From the NCBI GenBank assembly GCA_018384055.1, contig JAHAZL010000059.1, forward strand, positions 1-15,114: a stretch of 15,114 nt of DNA, read 5' to 3'. This stretch comes from Treponema sp. (lineage in GTDB: Bacteria; Spirochaetota; Spirochaetia; Treponematales; Treponemataceae). The position numbers and the translations under genes were made by a program. Below, one piece after another: positions 7,664 to 14,678 of this stretch; within the stretch, counting starts at the first letter, position 1, and the number at the start of each line of letters is the position of its first letter. The notes under the pieces were generated by a model, which was given only the letters and a program-made list of their open reading frames with translations, was not told where the DNA came from and made no database searches.

Positions 7664-8545
7664 ATGGCAGAGAAGGATATAGCGGAAAAAACTCTGGAAG
7701 CCTACAACGATGTCTTTGCCGACATTGTTAACGGTCTGCTTTTCGAGGGCAGAGAAGTTGTAAAGGAAGAAGAACTTGAAGCTGAATCGGAAATTTCCAT
7801 GTATAAGGCTGATGACAGGCTTCATGAACAGGAACGGGATGTTGCAAAATACTGGAAGAATGGTGAAATAAGAATAGCATTATACGGATTTGAAAACCAG
7901 ACTTCGATTGATTCAGCGATGCCATTGCGGGTCTTAAGCTATGACGGAGCAGCCTACAGGAATCAGCTGAACCAGAAAGACAGGAAATTTTTTTATCCTG
8001 TAATCACCCTGGTGCTTTATTTTGGTGATGACGAATGGAATAAACCCAAGAATCTATTGGGATGTCTTAATATTCCAGAAGAATTAAAGCCTTTTGTCCA
8101 TGACTATAAAATCAACTTGTTTGAAATCAGCAGGTTGACGGAAGACCAAGTAGCAAAATTTAAAAGTGATTTTAAAATCATCGCCGATTATTTTGTAAAG
8201 CGAAGGAAGATACCGGAATATCGTGGATCAAAAGATACGATAAAGCATGTGGACGAGTTTTTTAAGCTCATGAAAATTTTGACAAATGACAATGAAATAG
8301 AAACGGTGTATAATGAAAGCATATTCAATGAACAAGGAGGTACTGATATGGCTGGGTATTTTACGACTTTGATTAATGAAGGTAAACTTGAAGGTAAACT
8401 TGAAGGTAAACTTGAGGGAAAAGCTGAGCTCATTCAAAAGATAATCAAGAACGGAAATATGTCCATTGAACAGATTGCCACCCTACTGGAACTTCCTGTA
8501 GAGAAAGTAAAAGAACTTTCCCAGATGGAACTTGCATCAGCATAA
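7664..8545 (+). CDS. Rpn family PD-(D/E)XK nuclease / putative transposase
   Basis: A 293-residue member of the Rpn (recombination-promoting nuclease, transposase_31/PD-(D/E)XK) superfamily. These cytoplasmic proteins cut DNA; E. coli relatives stimulate recombination and some act in phage defence. Visible signatures are VFADIVNGLLF near the N-terminus (18-27), the R-D pair at 58-59 as candidate catalytic aspartate, YGFENQTSID with the E-x-Q metal-site motif (Glu77, Gln79), and MPLRVLSYDGAAY just after. The C-terminal third has an EGKL tandem repeat and a helical NMSIEQIATLLELPVEKVKEL tail. AAGGAG five bases upstream fixes the ATG. The reading frame is intact. A second start inside the gene at 8348 likely gives a 65-residue C-terminal product. 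Confidence 0.88.
   Translation: MAEKDIAEKTLEAYNDVFADIVNGLLFEGREVVKEEELEAESEISMYKADDRLHEQERDVAKYWKNGEIRIALYGFENQTSIDSAMPLRVLSYDGAAYRNQLNQKDRKFFYPVITLVLYFGDDEWNKPKNLLGCLNIPEELKPFVHDYKINLFEISRLTEDQVAKFKSDFKIIADYFVKRRKIPEYRGSKDTIKHVDEFFKLMKILTNDNEIETVYNESIFNEQGGTDMAGYFTTLINEGKLEGKLEGKLEGKAELIQKIIKNGNMSIEQIATLLELPVEKVKELSQMELASA
8286..8314 (+). promoter_or_regulatory. Internal promoter within the Rpn gene, driving the nested small gene
   Basis: ATGACA (8286-8291, five of six to TTGACA) is 17 bases from a perfect TATAAT (8309-8314). Transcription would start near 8321, about 13 bases before the AAGGAGG site of the nested ORF, so promoter, ribosome site and start codon are arranged as an independent gene. 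It lies inside coding sequence that must also encode Rpn residues. Confidence 0.6.
8334..8340 (+). promoter_or_regulatory. Internal Shine-Dalgarno for the nested small protein
   Basis: AAGGAGG is a full anti-Shine-Dalgarno match, stronger than the site used for the full-length Rpn gene. It sits seven bases before an in-frame ATG at 8348. Its position inside a coding region decides in favour of internal initiation. Confidence 0.75.
8348..8545 (+). CDS. Nested in-frame small protein (RpnS-type, candidate antitoxin of the Rpn nuclease)
   Basis: Translation from the internal ATG (codon 229 of the Rpn gene) gives a 65-residue protein, MAGYFTTLINEG, then EGKL repeats, then an acidic/basic helical tail with NMSIEQIATLLELP resembling a small helix-turn-helix-like module. 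It lacks the nuclease core. In E. coli, RpnA-type nucleases are inhibited by RpnAS small proteins made from in-frame internal starts in the same gene, whose lengths vary through repeats (established for that family). Here a near-consensus promoter and a perfect AAGGAGG precede the start, which is the same architecture. That this protein restrains the nuclease is inferred; the alternative is that it is just the dimerisation tail of the full-length protein. Confidence 0.65.
   Translation: MAGYFTTLINEGKLEGKLEGKLEGKAELIQKIIKNGNMSIEQIATLLELPVEKVKELSQMELASA
8378..8425 (+). repeat. 12-bp tandem repeat encoding EGKL
   Basis: Three perfect copies of GAAGGTAAACTT (8378-8413) are followed by one degenerate copy (8414-8425). 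The unit is four codons, so gain or loss of copies by slippage changes length without shifting frame, in both the nuclease and the nested small protein. Confidence 0.95.
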
Positions 8546-8556
8546 AATATTACATA

Positions 8557-8609
8557 AATCTGACTATATAAAAACTGACGAAAACTGGATATTTTAATAA
8601 TGTCAGATT
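8557..8609. promoter_or_regulatory. Inverted repeat upstream of the ABC importer operon, candidate operator
   Basis: AATCTGAC (8557-8564) and GTCAGATT (8602-8609) are perfect reverse complements 37 bp apart; a further CTGAC occurs at 8575-8579. The right half overlaps a candidate promoter, TGGATA (8586-8591), 17 bases, TATATC (8609-8614). This position would suit a repressor responding to the transported substrate, for example a Fur- or TroR-type metal regulator. No known operator consensus was recognised. Confidence 0.35.
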
Positions 8610-8627
8610 ATATCTATGATTTGGGCC

Positions 8628-9626
8628 ATGAATAAGATTATTACTGTTATGGCAGCCTTTGTGGCTTGCGTTGGATTTTCCGCATGTTCCGGAAAAAAAG
8701 ACAATACCCTTAAAGTTTATTCCATTATACACGAATCGGAAACTGAGGTTATCTGCAACCTCTTTACAAAAAAAACTGGAATCCCGGTTCAGTATCTGCG
8801 TGCTTCTACAGGCGAGCTTGTAAACCGCCTTATTTCAGAAAAAGAAAATCCACAGGCGGACATTCTGTTTGGCGGTGCAACTTCATATCATATTCTTGCC
8901 CGTGATGCAGGTGCCCTTGCAGCCTATGTTTCACCGGAAGCTGAAGGTTATCCTGAATATGCCCTTTCTGACGATGGCAGCTACACGGGTTTTTGCGTCC
9001 TGACCTTGGGAATCGGTTACAACACAAAAAGATTTGCGGAAAAAATTCCGGGTGTTGATGTTCCGCTTACATGGGACGATTTGCTCAACGAAAAGTTCAA
9101 GGGAGAGATTGTCCTTACAAATCCACAGGCTTCTTCCACAGCATACCTTTTCGTCCAGAACCAGCTTCAGCGCCTTGGAATGGAAAAGGGCTGGGATTAT
9201 CTTTCTGCACTGGCTCCACTTGTGGGACAGTTTCCGGACAGCGGAAGTGCTCCGGCAAAACTTTTGGGAACAGGTGAATATTCCCTTGGCGTTTCATACC
9301 TTCACATGATGGCAAAATACAAGGATCAGGGGTTTGGCGTTGATTATGTTGCTCCTCCAAAATCCGTTGGGGATGTTGACTGCATTGCCATTACAAAAAA
9401 TGCGCCACACATGGAAGAAGCAAAGAAATTCGTGGACTTTATTTTGAGTGCAGAAGCACAGGAAGTTTTGAGCGGAATGAACTACACGCTCCCGGCAAAT
9501 CCTCGTGCAAAACTCAAGGAAGGTTCCATCACTTTGGATAAAATCGATTTGATTGACTACGATTCTAAAGCTGCTGCTGAACAGAAAAAAGATGTTCTTT
9601 CAAGGTGGGCAGAAATAGTTGAATAA
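8628..9626 (+). CDS. ABC transporter substrate-binding lipoprotein (FbpA/AfuA-like, putative iron)
   Basis: A periplasmic-binding-protein type II fold, 332 residues from the chosen start. The signal peptide (MNKIITVMAAF... FSAC, lipidated Cys20) marks a membrane-anchored lipoprotein. The mature part begins LKVYSIIHESETEVICNLFT and has a STGELVNRLISEKENPQADIL segment, as in Fe(III) and 2-aminoethylphosphonate binding proteins. The adjacent tyrosine pair that holds Fe(III) in Haemophilus/Neisseria FbpA is not evident; the corresponding region reads GVSYLHMMAKYK, so substrate is uncertain. An in-frame ATG at 8616 is an alternative start, but 8628 gives the better signal peptide; neither has a good ribosome site. 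It overlaps the permease start by 8 bp, showing translational coupling. Confidence 0.88.
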   Translation: MNKIITVMAAFVACVGFSACSGKKDNTLKVYSIIHESETEVICNLFTKKTGIPVQYLRASTGELVNRLISEKENPQADILFGGATSYHILARDAGALAAYVSPEAEGYPEYALSDDGSYTGFCVLTLGIGYNTKRFAEKIPGVDVPLTWDDLLNEKFKGEIVLTNPQASSTAYLFVQNQLQRLGMEKGWDYLSALAPLVGQFPDSGSAPAKLLGTGEYSLGVSYLHMMAKYKDQGFGVDYVAPPKSVGDVDCIAITKNAPHMEEAKKFVDFILSAEAQEVLSGMNYTLPANPRAKLKEGSITLDKIDLIDYDSKAAAEQKKDVLSRWAEIVE

Positions 9627-11238
9627 AAAAATCGGGCTTAAGGAAAAGGATTGTGTTCTCTGGTTGCTGTGGGGTGCAGTTGTTGCAGTCCTTGCGGCAA
9701 CCATGCTTTTCCCTTTGCTCAGGATCTTTGCTGAACTGAAAGCTGAATCTTTTGGTACTGTTTTCAATTCCAGAAAATTTCTTGCCGTTATGGGCAACAG
9801 CGCCCGTTCTGCATTCTGGGGTTCATTGATTTCCGTTGTCCTTGGCTATGCCTTTGCCTATGCTGTAGTCGTGGCAGGCATTCCGGGTGCAAGATTTTTT
9901 TCAATGGTTCCTGTCCTTCATCTGATTACGCCTCCTTTTGTCGGTGGACTTTCCTTCATTCTGCTTGCGGGACGTCAGGGCTTCATTACAAAAACAATCC
10001 TTGGTCTTGATGTTTCCCTCTATGGATTCTGGGGACTTCTTGTGGCCCAGGTTCTCTGTTTCTTTCCCATTGCATTTTTTATCTGCGCCCAGAATCTTGG
10101 AAACATGAACGGTCATTTTGCTGAAAGTGCCCTGTCGCTGGGGGCAGGCAGGCTAAGAATATTTTTTACCGTAACACTTCCACTTTCCCTTCCTGGCATA
10201 AGCGCAAGTTTTCTTTTCATTCTTGTAAGCATTTTAAGCGACTTTGGAAATCCACTTATTGTTGCAGGCCGCTACAAAGTTCTTGCTGTGGAAATCTATA
10301 CGCAGCTTACAGGCTGGGTCGATTCTTCCGTTAGCGTTGTACTAGGAATTGTGCTCCTTGTTCCGTCAGTAATATTGTTTTGGGTTCAGGCATGGCTTGT
10401 AAAAAAATATGCGGTTAAAACTGCAACTGTAGGCGGAAGATTTTCTTCTTCTGATTCCGTAAAAAGTTCCCTTGTAGCAAGAACCCTTCTTTTTGCAGTC
10501 TGCACATTTTTATCTTTGATTGTCCTTGCCCAATTTGCATCCATTATTGCCGGAAGTTTTCAGAAGCTCTGGGGAATCAATACGGCATTCACTCTGGAAC
10601 ACATTAAGTCTGTCGGTCATTACGCTCAGACCTTGTTCAATACAATTTCTTACGCTTTGATTGGTGCTGCTTTAAGCACTGTCCTTGCTTTCCTTGCAGC
10701 CTTTTTCGTACACAGGTCTTCTTTTCCGTTGAAGAAAACCATTGATGTTCTGATTCAAGTTCCGGCTTCCATTCCAGGAACTTTTCACGGTCTTGCAATT
10801 TCCCTTCTTACAGCTTCCCTTAATTTTCATAATGCAAAGGTTCTCGTAATCACTGCAATTTCCGTAGGCTTCATTCCATTTTCATATAGGATAATTTCTT
10901 CTTCCATGATGCAGGTTAGGACGACTCTGGATGATGCGGCCCTTTCCCTTGGAAGTACAAGGACAGGTATATGCGGAACCATTATTGCTCCCTTGTGCAG
11001 CGAAGGAATTTTAAGTTCTTTTATCTACACTTTATCTAGGGGGATTGGAACTGTAAGTGCGGTAATTTTTCTTGTGTCATTTGATACTCCCCTCGCATCC
11101 CTTAAAATTCTTAATCTTGCAGAGCAGGGGGATTGGGGGCAGGCGGCATCCCTTGCCTTAGTGCTCACGGTTTTGACCTTTGTAATTTTGCTTGCAGAAA
11201 AACTTCTGAAAAGGAGATTTTATGAACACAATTCTTGA
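9619..11238 (+). CDS. ABC transporter permease, fused two-domain (FbpB/SfuB-like)
   Basis: A 539-residue inner-membrane protein with about twelve hydrophobic segments in two halves, each a BPD_transp_1 permease domain. Each half carries an EAA-type cytoplasmic loop that docks on the ATPase: ALSLGAGRLRIFFTVTLPL near residue 170 and AALSLGSTRTGICGTIIAP near residue 440. A fused double permease is normal for the Fe(III) (SfuB/FbpB), thiamine (ThiP) and phosphonate families. The start is a TTG (9619-9621) overlapping the end of the binding-protein gene; no ATG is available nearby. It overlaps the ATPase gene by 17 bp. It forms the translocation channel with the downstream ATPase. Confidence 0.92.
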   Translation: MNKKIGLKEKDCVLWLLWGAVVAVLAATMLFPLLRIFAELKAESFGTVFNSRKFLAVMGNSARSAFWGSLISVVLGYAFAYAVVVAGIPGARFFSMVPVLHLITPPFVGGLSFILLAGRQGFITKTILGLDVSLYGFWGLLVAQVLCFFPIAFFICAQNLGNMNGHFAESALSLGAGRLRIFFTVTLPLSLPGISASFLFILVSILSDFGNPLIVAGRYKVLAVEIYTQLTGWVDSSVSVVLGIVLLVPSVILFWVQAWLVKKYAVKTATVGGRFSSSDSVKSSLVARTLLFAVCTFLSLIVLAQFASIIAGSFQKLWGINTAFTLEHIKSVGHYAQTLFNTISYALIGAALSTVLAFLAAFFVHRSSFPLKKTIDVLIQVPASIPGTFHGLAISLLTASLNFHNAKVLVITAISVGFIPFSYRIISSSMMQVRTTLDDAALSLGSTRTGICGTIIAPLCSEGILSSFIYTLSRGIGTVSAVIFLVSFDTPLASLKILNLAEQGDWGQAASLALVLTVLTFVILLAEKLLKRRFYEHNS

Positions 11239-12175
11239 ATTTAAAAATATTTCTTTCAGTTATGGAAAGACAAAAGTAATAGATGATTTTTCCCTTGCAG
11301 TTGAAGAAAAAAGCTTTGCCACCTTGCTTGGACCGTCAGGCTGCGGTAAGACAACCTTGCTTCGCCTTGCTTCCGGATTTATGGAGCCTGATTCAGGAGA
11401 CATTCTTGTAAACGGAAAATCTCAGAAGGGCATTGCACCAAACAAAAGGAACATTGCCTATGTTTTTCAGGATTACGCCTTGTTCCCTCACATGACTGTT
11501 GAAAAAAACATTCTCTACGGTTTGAAACTTCATTCAGATGAAAAAGAATTGATGTCCTATAAACTGGAACAGAAACTAAGGCTTCTTGGTCTGGTAGGTC
11601 TTGAAAAAAGATATCCTCATGAACTTTCCGGTGGCCAGCAGCAGCGTGTTGCCCTTGCTCGTTCCCTTGTTCTGGAACCGGAAATACTTCTTATGGATGA
11701 ACCTTTATCCAGCCTTGATGCAAAGCTTCGTTCCCAGCTTAGGGAAGAACTTAAGGAACTTCAGCAGAATGTTGGAATTACAACAATCTATGTTACCCAC
11801 GATCAGGAAGAAGCCATGGGCTTGAGTGATAATATTGCCGTTATGGATCATGGAAAACTATTGCAGCAGGGCACAGGACCTGAACTTTATTACAGGCCTA
11901 GAACAAAACAGGTTGCAGATTTTACGGGAAGTGCAAATTATTTTGGAAATACAATGGTAAGAAACGAATGGTTTACCCTGGAAGAAAATGGCGGAATGAA
12001 ATTTTCAGGGACCGTAGTTTCAAAAACTTTCCTTGGAAAAACTACCAGAATAAAGGTAAAGTCTGATTCTTCTTCCAGCGGAATGTTCTGCGCAGAAATT
12101 GAAACATCAAAGGCTCAAGAATTATCCGCCGGAAAAAATGTTGTGTTTTATGCAGAAAATGTTGTGACTTTTTGA
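11222..12175 (+). CDS. ABC transporter ATP-binding protein (FbpC/PotA-like)
   Basis: The 317-residue cytoplasmic ATPase of the importer. All nucleotide-binding motifs are intact: Walker A GPSGCGKTT (37-45), Q-loop Gln83, signature LSGGQ (135-139), Walker B ILLMDEP (155-161), D-loop SSLD and the H-loop His193 in TIYVTHDQEEA. A C-terminal extension after about residue 235 fits a TOBE regulatory domain, typical of the FbpC/PotA/MalK group. AAGGAG is five bases before the ATG, inside the end of the permease gene. Its TGA stop (12173-12175) directly abuts the stop of the convergent lipoprotein gene, with no terminator between them. Confidence 0.95.
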   Translation: MNTILEFKNISFSYGKTKVIDDFSLAVEEKSFATLLGPSGCGKTTLLRLASGFMEPDSGDILVNGKSQKGIAPNKRNIAYVFQDYALFPHMTVEKNILYGLKLHSDEKELMSYKLEQKLRLLGLVGLEKRYPHELSGGQQQRVALARSLVLEPEILLMDEPLSSLDAKLRSQLREELKELQQNVGITTIYVTHDQEEAMGLSDNIAVMDHGKLLQQGTGPELYYRPRTKQVADFTGSANYFGNTMVRNEWFTLEENGGMKFSGTVVSKTFLGKTTRIKVKSDSSSSGMFCAEIETSKAQELSAGKNVVFYAENVVTF

Positions 12176-12532
12176 TTAATCTTTTCCGTAAAGGGTTTCC
12201 CTGTGAAAAGACCATTTCCAGTAGATTTCTACATATTCTCCTGAATGAAGTCTCCTCGACAATTTGTATGTAGTTGAATTTTCCAGTGAATAACTTGAGT
12301 TCCAGGTACAATTTCCAAAGTCTTCTTTTGTATGAATTGTTATGTCCACATTCTTGCTGTCTTTTGTTTCTTCACTGAAAGTTACCGTAAATTTATTACA
12401 GTCACTACCTTCCCAATAGGCATTGTCGGTGCAACTGATGGTATCTTCAATTAATCTGCATGAAGAGAGTCCCAGAATAAAGATTGCCATTAATGAAATC
12501 AAAATGATTTTTCTTGTATTTTGTGTTTTCAT
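12176..12532 (-). CDS. Small hypothetical lipoprotein
   Basis: A 118-residue product with a clear lipoprotein signal: basic start (MKTQNTRK), hydrophobic core and lipobox LSSC (Cys25), so it is likely anchored in a membrane of the cell envelope. The mature part is short, polar and aromatic-rich, with three further cysteines (34, 45, 75) that could form a disulfide. No family was recognised. The ATG at 12530-12532 gives a compact signal peptide; a TTG at 12539-12541 would add three residues. No strong Shine-Dalgarno is seen. It is convergent with the importer ATPase gene, with zero bases between the stop codons. Confidence 0.65.
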   Translation of the reverse strand: MKTQNTRKIILISLMAIFILGLSSCRLIEDTISCTDNAYWEGSDCNKFTVTFSEETKDSKNVDITIHTKEDFGNCTWNSSYSLENSTTYKLSRRLHSGEYVEIYWKWSFHRETLYGKD

Positions 12533-12541
12533 GTAGGACAA

Positions 12542-12743
12542 TTTATTATGTAATGAAAGTTTTGAGAATTACTTTTTCTGTCGAATTTTGACTATTTAAG
12601 GTGCTTTTTTCCCTTTTGTTGAAATATTAAGCGGAAAAAAAGGTAACATTCAAAAAATTAAAATTGAAGGGCTTTTGTGTTTATCTCTGTACATAAAGCG
12701 GAATGTGAGATGAATATTGTGATTAACTTGAAGTGAGGAAACT
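12542..12743. other. AT-rich divergent intergenic region
   Basis: About 200 bp lies between the minus-strand lipoprotein gene and the plus-strand flavoprotein gene, so promoters for both should be here. It is A/T-rich with T- and A-runs. A weak plus-strand candidate is TTGAAG (12664-12669) with TACATA at 12690, but the 20-base spacing is poor. No RNA gene or clear hairpin was seen. Confidence 0.5.
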
Positions 12744-13256
12744 ATGAGAAGAAAAGACAGGGAAGTAAAGGATTTTGATGAGATCATTTCGATTCTTGAT
12801 AAATGCAAGGTTCTTCATCTTGCCATGATCAGCGAAGGAAAGCCTTATTCGGTTCCTGTTAACTTTGGTTATATCGTAAGGGAAGAAGACGGAACAAAAA
12901 AACTTTCAGTTTATATTCATGGAGCAGGTGAAGGAAAGAAAGTTGAAGCCCTCAAGGAAAATCCTGCAGTAAGCTTTAGCTGTGAATGTGGTGTTGAAGT
13001 TGATTCTTTAGGAGATAAGGCTGATGCATGTAAGTGGACCTGTTACTACGAAAGTGTAATCGGTTTTGGCAAAGTGAGATTCTTAGAAAAGTCTCCTGAA
13101 AAAACTGAAGGCCTTGATTCCCTTATGCTTCATAACGGATATAAAATTCCGGCTGGTGTAAAAAAAATTGCCTACGGAATGATGGAACTTGCAAAAACTA
13201 TGGTTGCCTGTATTGATGTGGATGAAATTACTGGCAAGAGGCATATAAAAAAATAA
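12744..13256 (+). CDS. Pyridoxamine 5'-phosphate oxidase-fold flavoprotein, Nim-like
   Basis: A 170-residue protein of the PNPOx-like split-barrel family, closest in motif layout to NimA-type 5-nitroimidazole resistance proteins. Evidence is the N-terminal MRRKDREV, the LHLAMISEGKPYSVPVNFGY core strand, and IHGAGEGKKVEALKENP (about 70-86), which holds the histidine equivalent to the Nim active-site residue. A cysteine-containing segment, CECGVEV... CKWTCYYESVIGFGKV, follows. Members bind FMN or a related flavin in the cytoplasm and reduce small molecules; the natural substrate is usually unknown. TGAGGA before the ATG supports the start. The methyltransferase-GNAT gene begins 12 bp downstream, so the two are probably co-transcribed. 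Actual drug resistance is not shown by the sequence. Confidence 0.85.
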   Translation: MRRKDREVKDFDEIISILDKCKVLHLAMISEGKPYSVPVNFGYIVREEDGTKKLSVYIHGAGEGKKVEALKENPAVSFSCECGVEVDSLGDKADACKWTCYYESVIGFGKVRFLEKSPEKTEGLDSLMLHNGYKIPAGVKKIAYGMMELAKTMVACIDVDEITGKRHIKK

Positions 13257-13268
13257 ATGGAATGATTT

Positions 13269-14396
13269 ATGTTCTGGGATAAAATAGCGGGATTATATGA
13301 TCTGTTTGAAAACATTTACAACAAAAGTGTTTTTCAGGAAACGGGAAAAACTGTTGCAAAGTACATCAGCAGTTCAGATGAAGTTTTAGAATGTGCCTGT
13401 GGTACTGGTGCAATAAGCATTTATATTGCAGAAGTTTGCAAGAAATTATTTGCATCGGATTTTTCTGAAGGCATGTTGAAGCAGGCAAAAAAGAAACTCC
13501 GTAATTTTAATAACGTGGAATTTGACAAAGTTGATATTACGGCAATTGATGTGGCGGATAATTCTTATGATGTGGTTGTGGCAGGAAATGTAATTCATCT
13601 TTTGCCGGAACCACATAAAGCCATGAAGGAACTTGAACGGGTTTGTAAAAACGGCGGAAAGTTGATAATTCCTACTTATATAAACGGGGATGCAGGAACA
13701 AACAAGCTGGCCGTGAAGTTTCTTGAAAAACTTGGTGCGAATTTTAAAAGGCAGTTTGATGCAAAGACCTATGAAAAGTTTTTTGCTGACATGGGTTATG
13801 AAAAGGTCAGCTATGAAATTGTCAGGGGCCGCATGTCCTGTGATGTTGCAGTAATCGAAGTGAAGAAGGTAATGAAAAAGAAATTACCACCAGTTTTAGA
13901 AACAGAGCGATTGATTCTGCGTCCCCTTACAATGGCAGACAAAAATGAGATTTTCAAGTGGACAGGAGATCCTCGTGTTGCAAAGTTCATGCTTTATCCG
14001 ACTTACAAATCTTCTGACGATGCTGATTTCTGGCTTGAAAATATTTATAAAAATGACGGAGAACTGGACTACGGTTTTGTCTGGAAAGAGACGGGCGAAC
14101 TTATTGGTTCCGGCGGATTGAACTATGATGAAAAAAGCGGCAACTGGAAACTTGGATACAACATGCGCTTTGACATGTGGGGCAAGGGAATTGCGACTGA
14201 GGTTTCAAGAAAGGTAATAGAATATGCCCGAGAAAAATACAAAGGAAATAAAATTATCGGATGCTTTGCTTTGGAAAATCCTGCAAGCCGTCATGTAATG
14301 GAAAAACTTGGCATGAAGTTTTTGCGGGAGTGTGAATATTCCAAATTCGACGGAAGTGAAACATTCAAAGCTCAGGACTGGGAAATGGATTTTTAG
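13269..14396 (+). CDS. Fusion protein: class I SAM-dependent methyltransferase plus GNAT N-acetyltransferase
   Basis: The 375-residue open frame carries two enzymes. Residues 1-200 are a UbiE-type class I methyltransferase: SAM-binding motif VLECACGTG (39-47), acidic FASDFSEGML, and VVVAGNVIHLLPEPHKAM, ending AVIEVKK. Residues 205-375 are a RimJ/RimL-type GNAT: LETERLILRPL start, a FMLYPTYKSS segment, the acetyl-CoA loop around WGKGIATE (about 304-311) and NPASRHVMEKLGM. The second domain has its own in-frame ATG (13872-13874, codon 202) with AAGAAGG just two bases upstream. The degenerate copy downstream has a stop exactly at this junction, so the fusion probably arose by loss of a stop. Both domains look intact; substrates are unknown. 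The start has only a weak GGA ribosome site. Confidence 0.82.
   Translation: MFWDKIAGLYDLFENIYNKSVFQETGKTVAKYISSSDEVLECACGTGAISIYIAEVCKKLFASDFSEGMLKQAKKKLRNFNNVEFDKVDITAIDVADNSYDVVVAGNVIHLLPEPHKAMKELERVCKNGGKLIIPTYINGDAGTNKLAVKFLEKLGANFKRQFDAKTYEKFFADMGYEKVSYEIVRGRMSCDVAVIEVKKVMKKKLPPVLETERLILRPLTMADKNEIFKWTGDPRVAKFMLYPTYKSSDDADFWLENIYKNDGELDYGFVWKETGELIGSGGLNYDEKSGNWKLGYNMRFDMWGKGIATEVSRKVIEYAREKYKGNKIIGCFALENPASRHVMEKLGMKFLRECEYSKFDGSETFKAQDWEMDF
13708..13869 (+). repeat. Upstream copy of a 162-bp imperfect direct duplication
   Basis: This stretch encodes the last 54 residues of the methyltransferase domain and is about 85% identical, without gaps, to 14502-14663. The copies are 794 bp apart. 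The divergence, including many synonymous changes, indicates an old duplication or recombination with a related allele rather than a recent one. Confidence 0.85.
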
Positions 14397-14399
14397 AGG

Positions 14400-14669
14400 A
14401 TAAAAAAAATTAGTAAATTTATTGCTTACTGTGGACTTGACTGCGAAAAATGTGAGGCATGAACTGCTACTGTAAACAACGATAACGAACTTCGTAAAAA
14501 ACTTGCCGTGAAATTTCTGGAAAAGCTTGGGGTGAATTTTAAGAGGTGGTTTGATGCTGAAACCTATGAAAAGTTTTTTGCCGGCATGGGTTATGAAAAG
14601 GCTGGCTATGAAATTGTAAGTGGCCGCATGTCCTGTGATGTTGCGGTAATAGAGGTTAGGAAGAACTAA
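14400..14669 (+). pseudogene. Chimeric remnant: DUF3795-like N-terminus joined to duplicated methyltransferase C-terminus
   Basis: The frame reads KKISKFIAYCGLDCEKCEA, then an in-frame TGA (14460-14462), then TATVNNDNELRKK. This matches the cysteine-rich start of DUF3795 proteins, with the stop in place of the expected aromatic residue. The expected ATG is ATA (14400-14402). At about 14502 the frame continues without interruption into LAVKFLEKLG... GRMSCDVAVIEVRKN and a TAA. This part is a copy of the end of the upstream methyltransferase (13708-13869): 46 of 54 residues and about 138 of 162 bases agree by eye. With no start and an internal stop it should not make protein. Confidence 0.75.
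14502..14663 (+). repeat. Downstream copy of the 162-bp imperfect direct duplication
   Basis: Partner of 13708-13869, contained in the chimeric pseudogene. The reading frame is preserved throughout, although no start codon serves it. Confidence 0.85.
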
Positions 14670-14678
14670 GGAAAAATT

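Noticed and set aside
8279..8314. Perfect TTGACA at 8279-8284 as -35 for the internal Rpn promoter
   Set aside because: Its spacing to TATAAT is 24 bases. ATGACA at 8286 has the correct 17-base spacing and is preferred.
8378..8425. CRISPR-like array
   Set aside because: The repeat is 12 bp, uninterrupted and codon-phased, with no spacers.
8188..8437. Minus-strand serine/phenylalanine repeat frames
   Set aside because: They are the complement of the EGKL tandem repeat, not independent genes.
14460..14462. TGA as a selenocysteine or recoded codon in the DUF3795-like segment
   Set aside because: The equivalent position is usually aromatic, no SECIS-like hairpin was recognised just after it, TGA is a normal stop elsewhere in the window, and the start codon is also lost.
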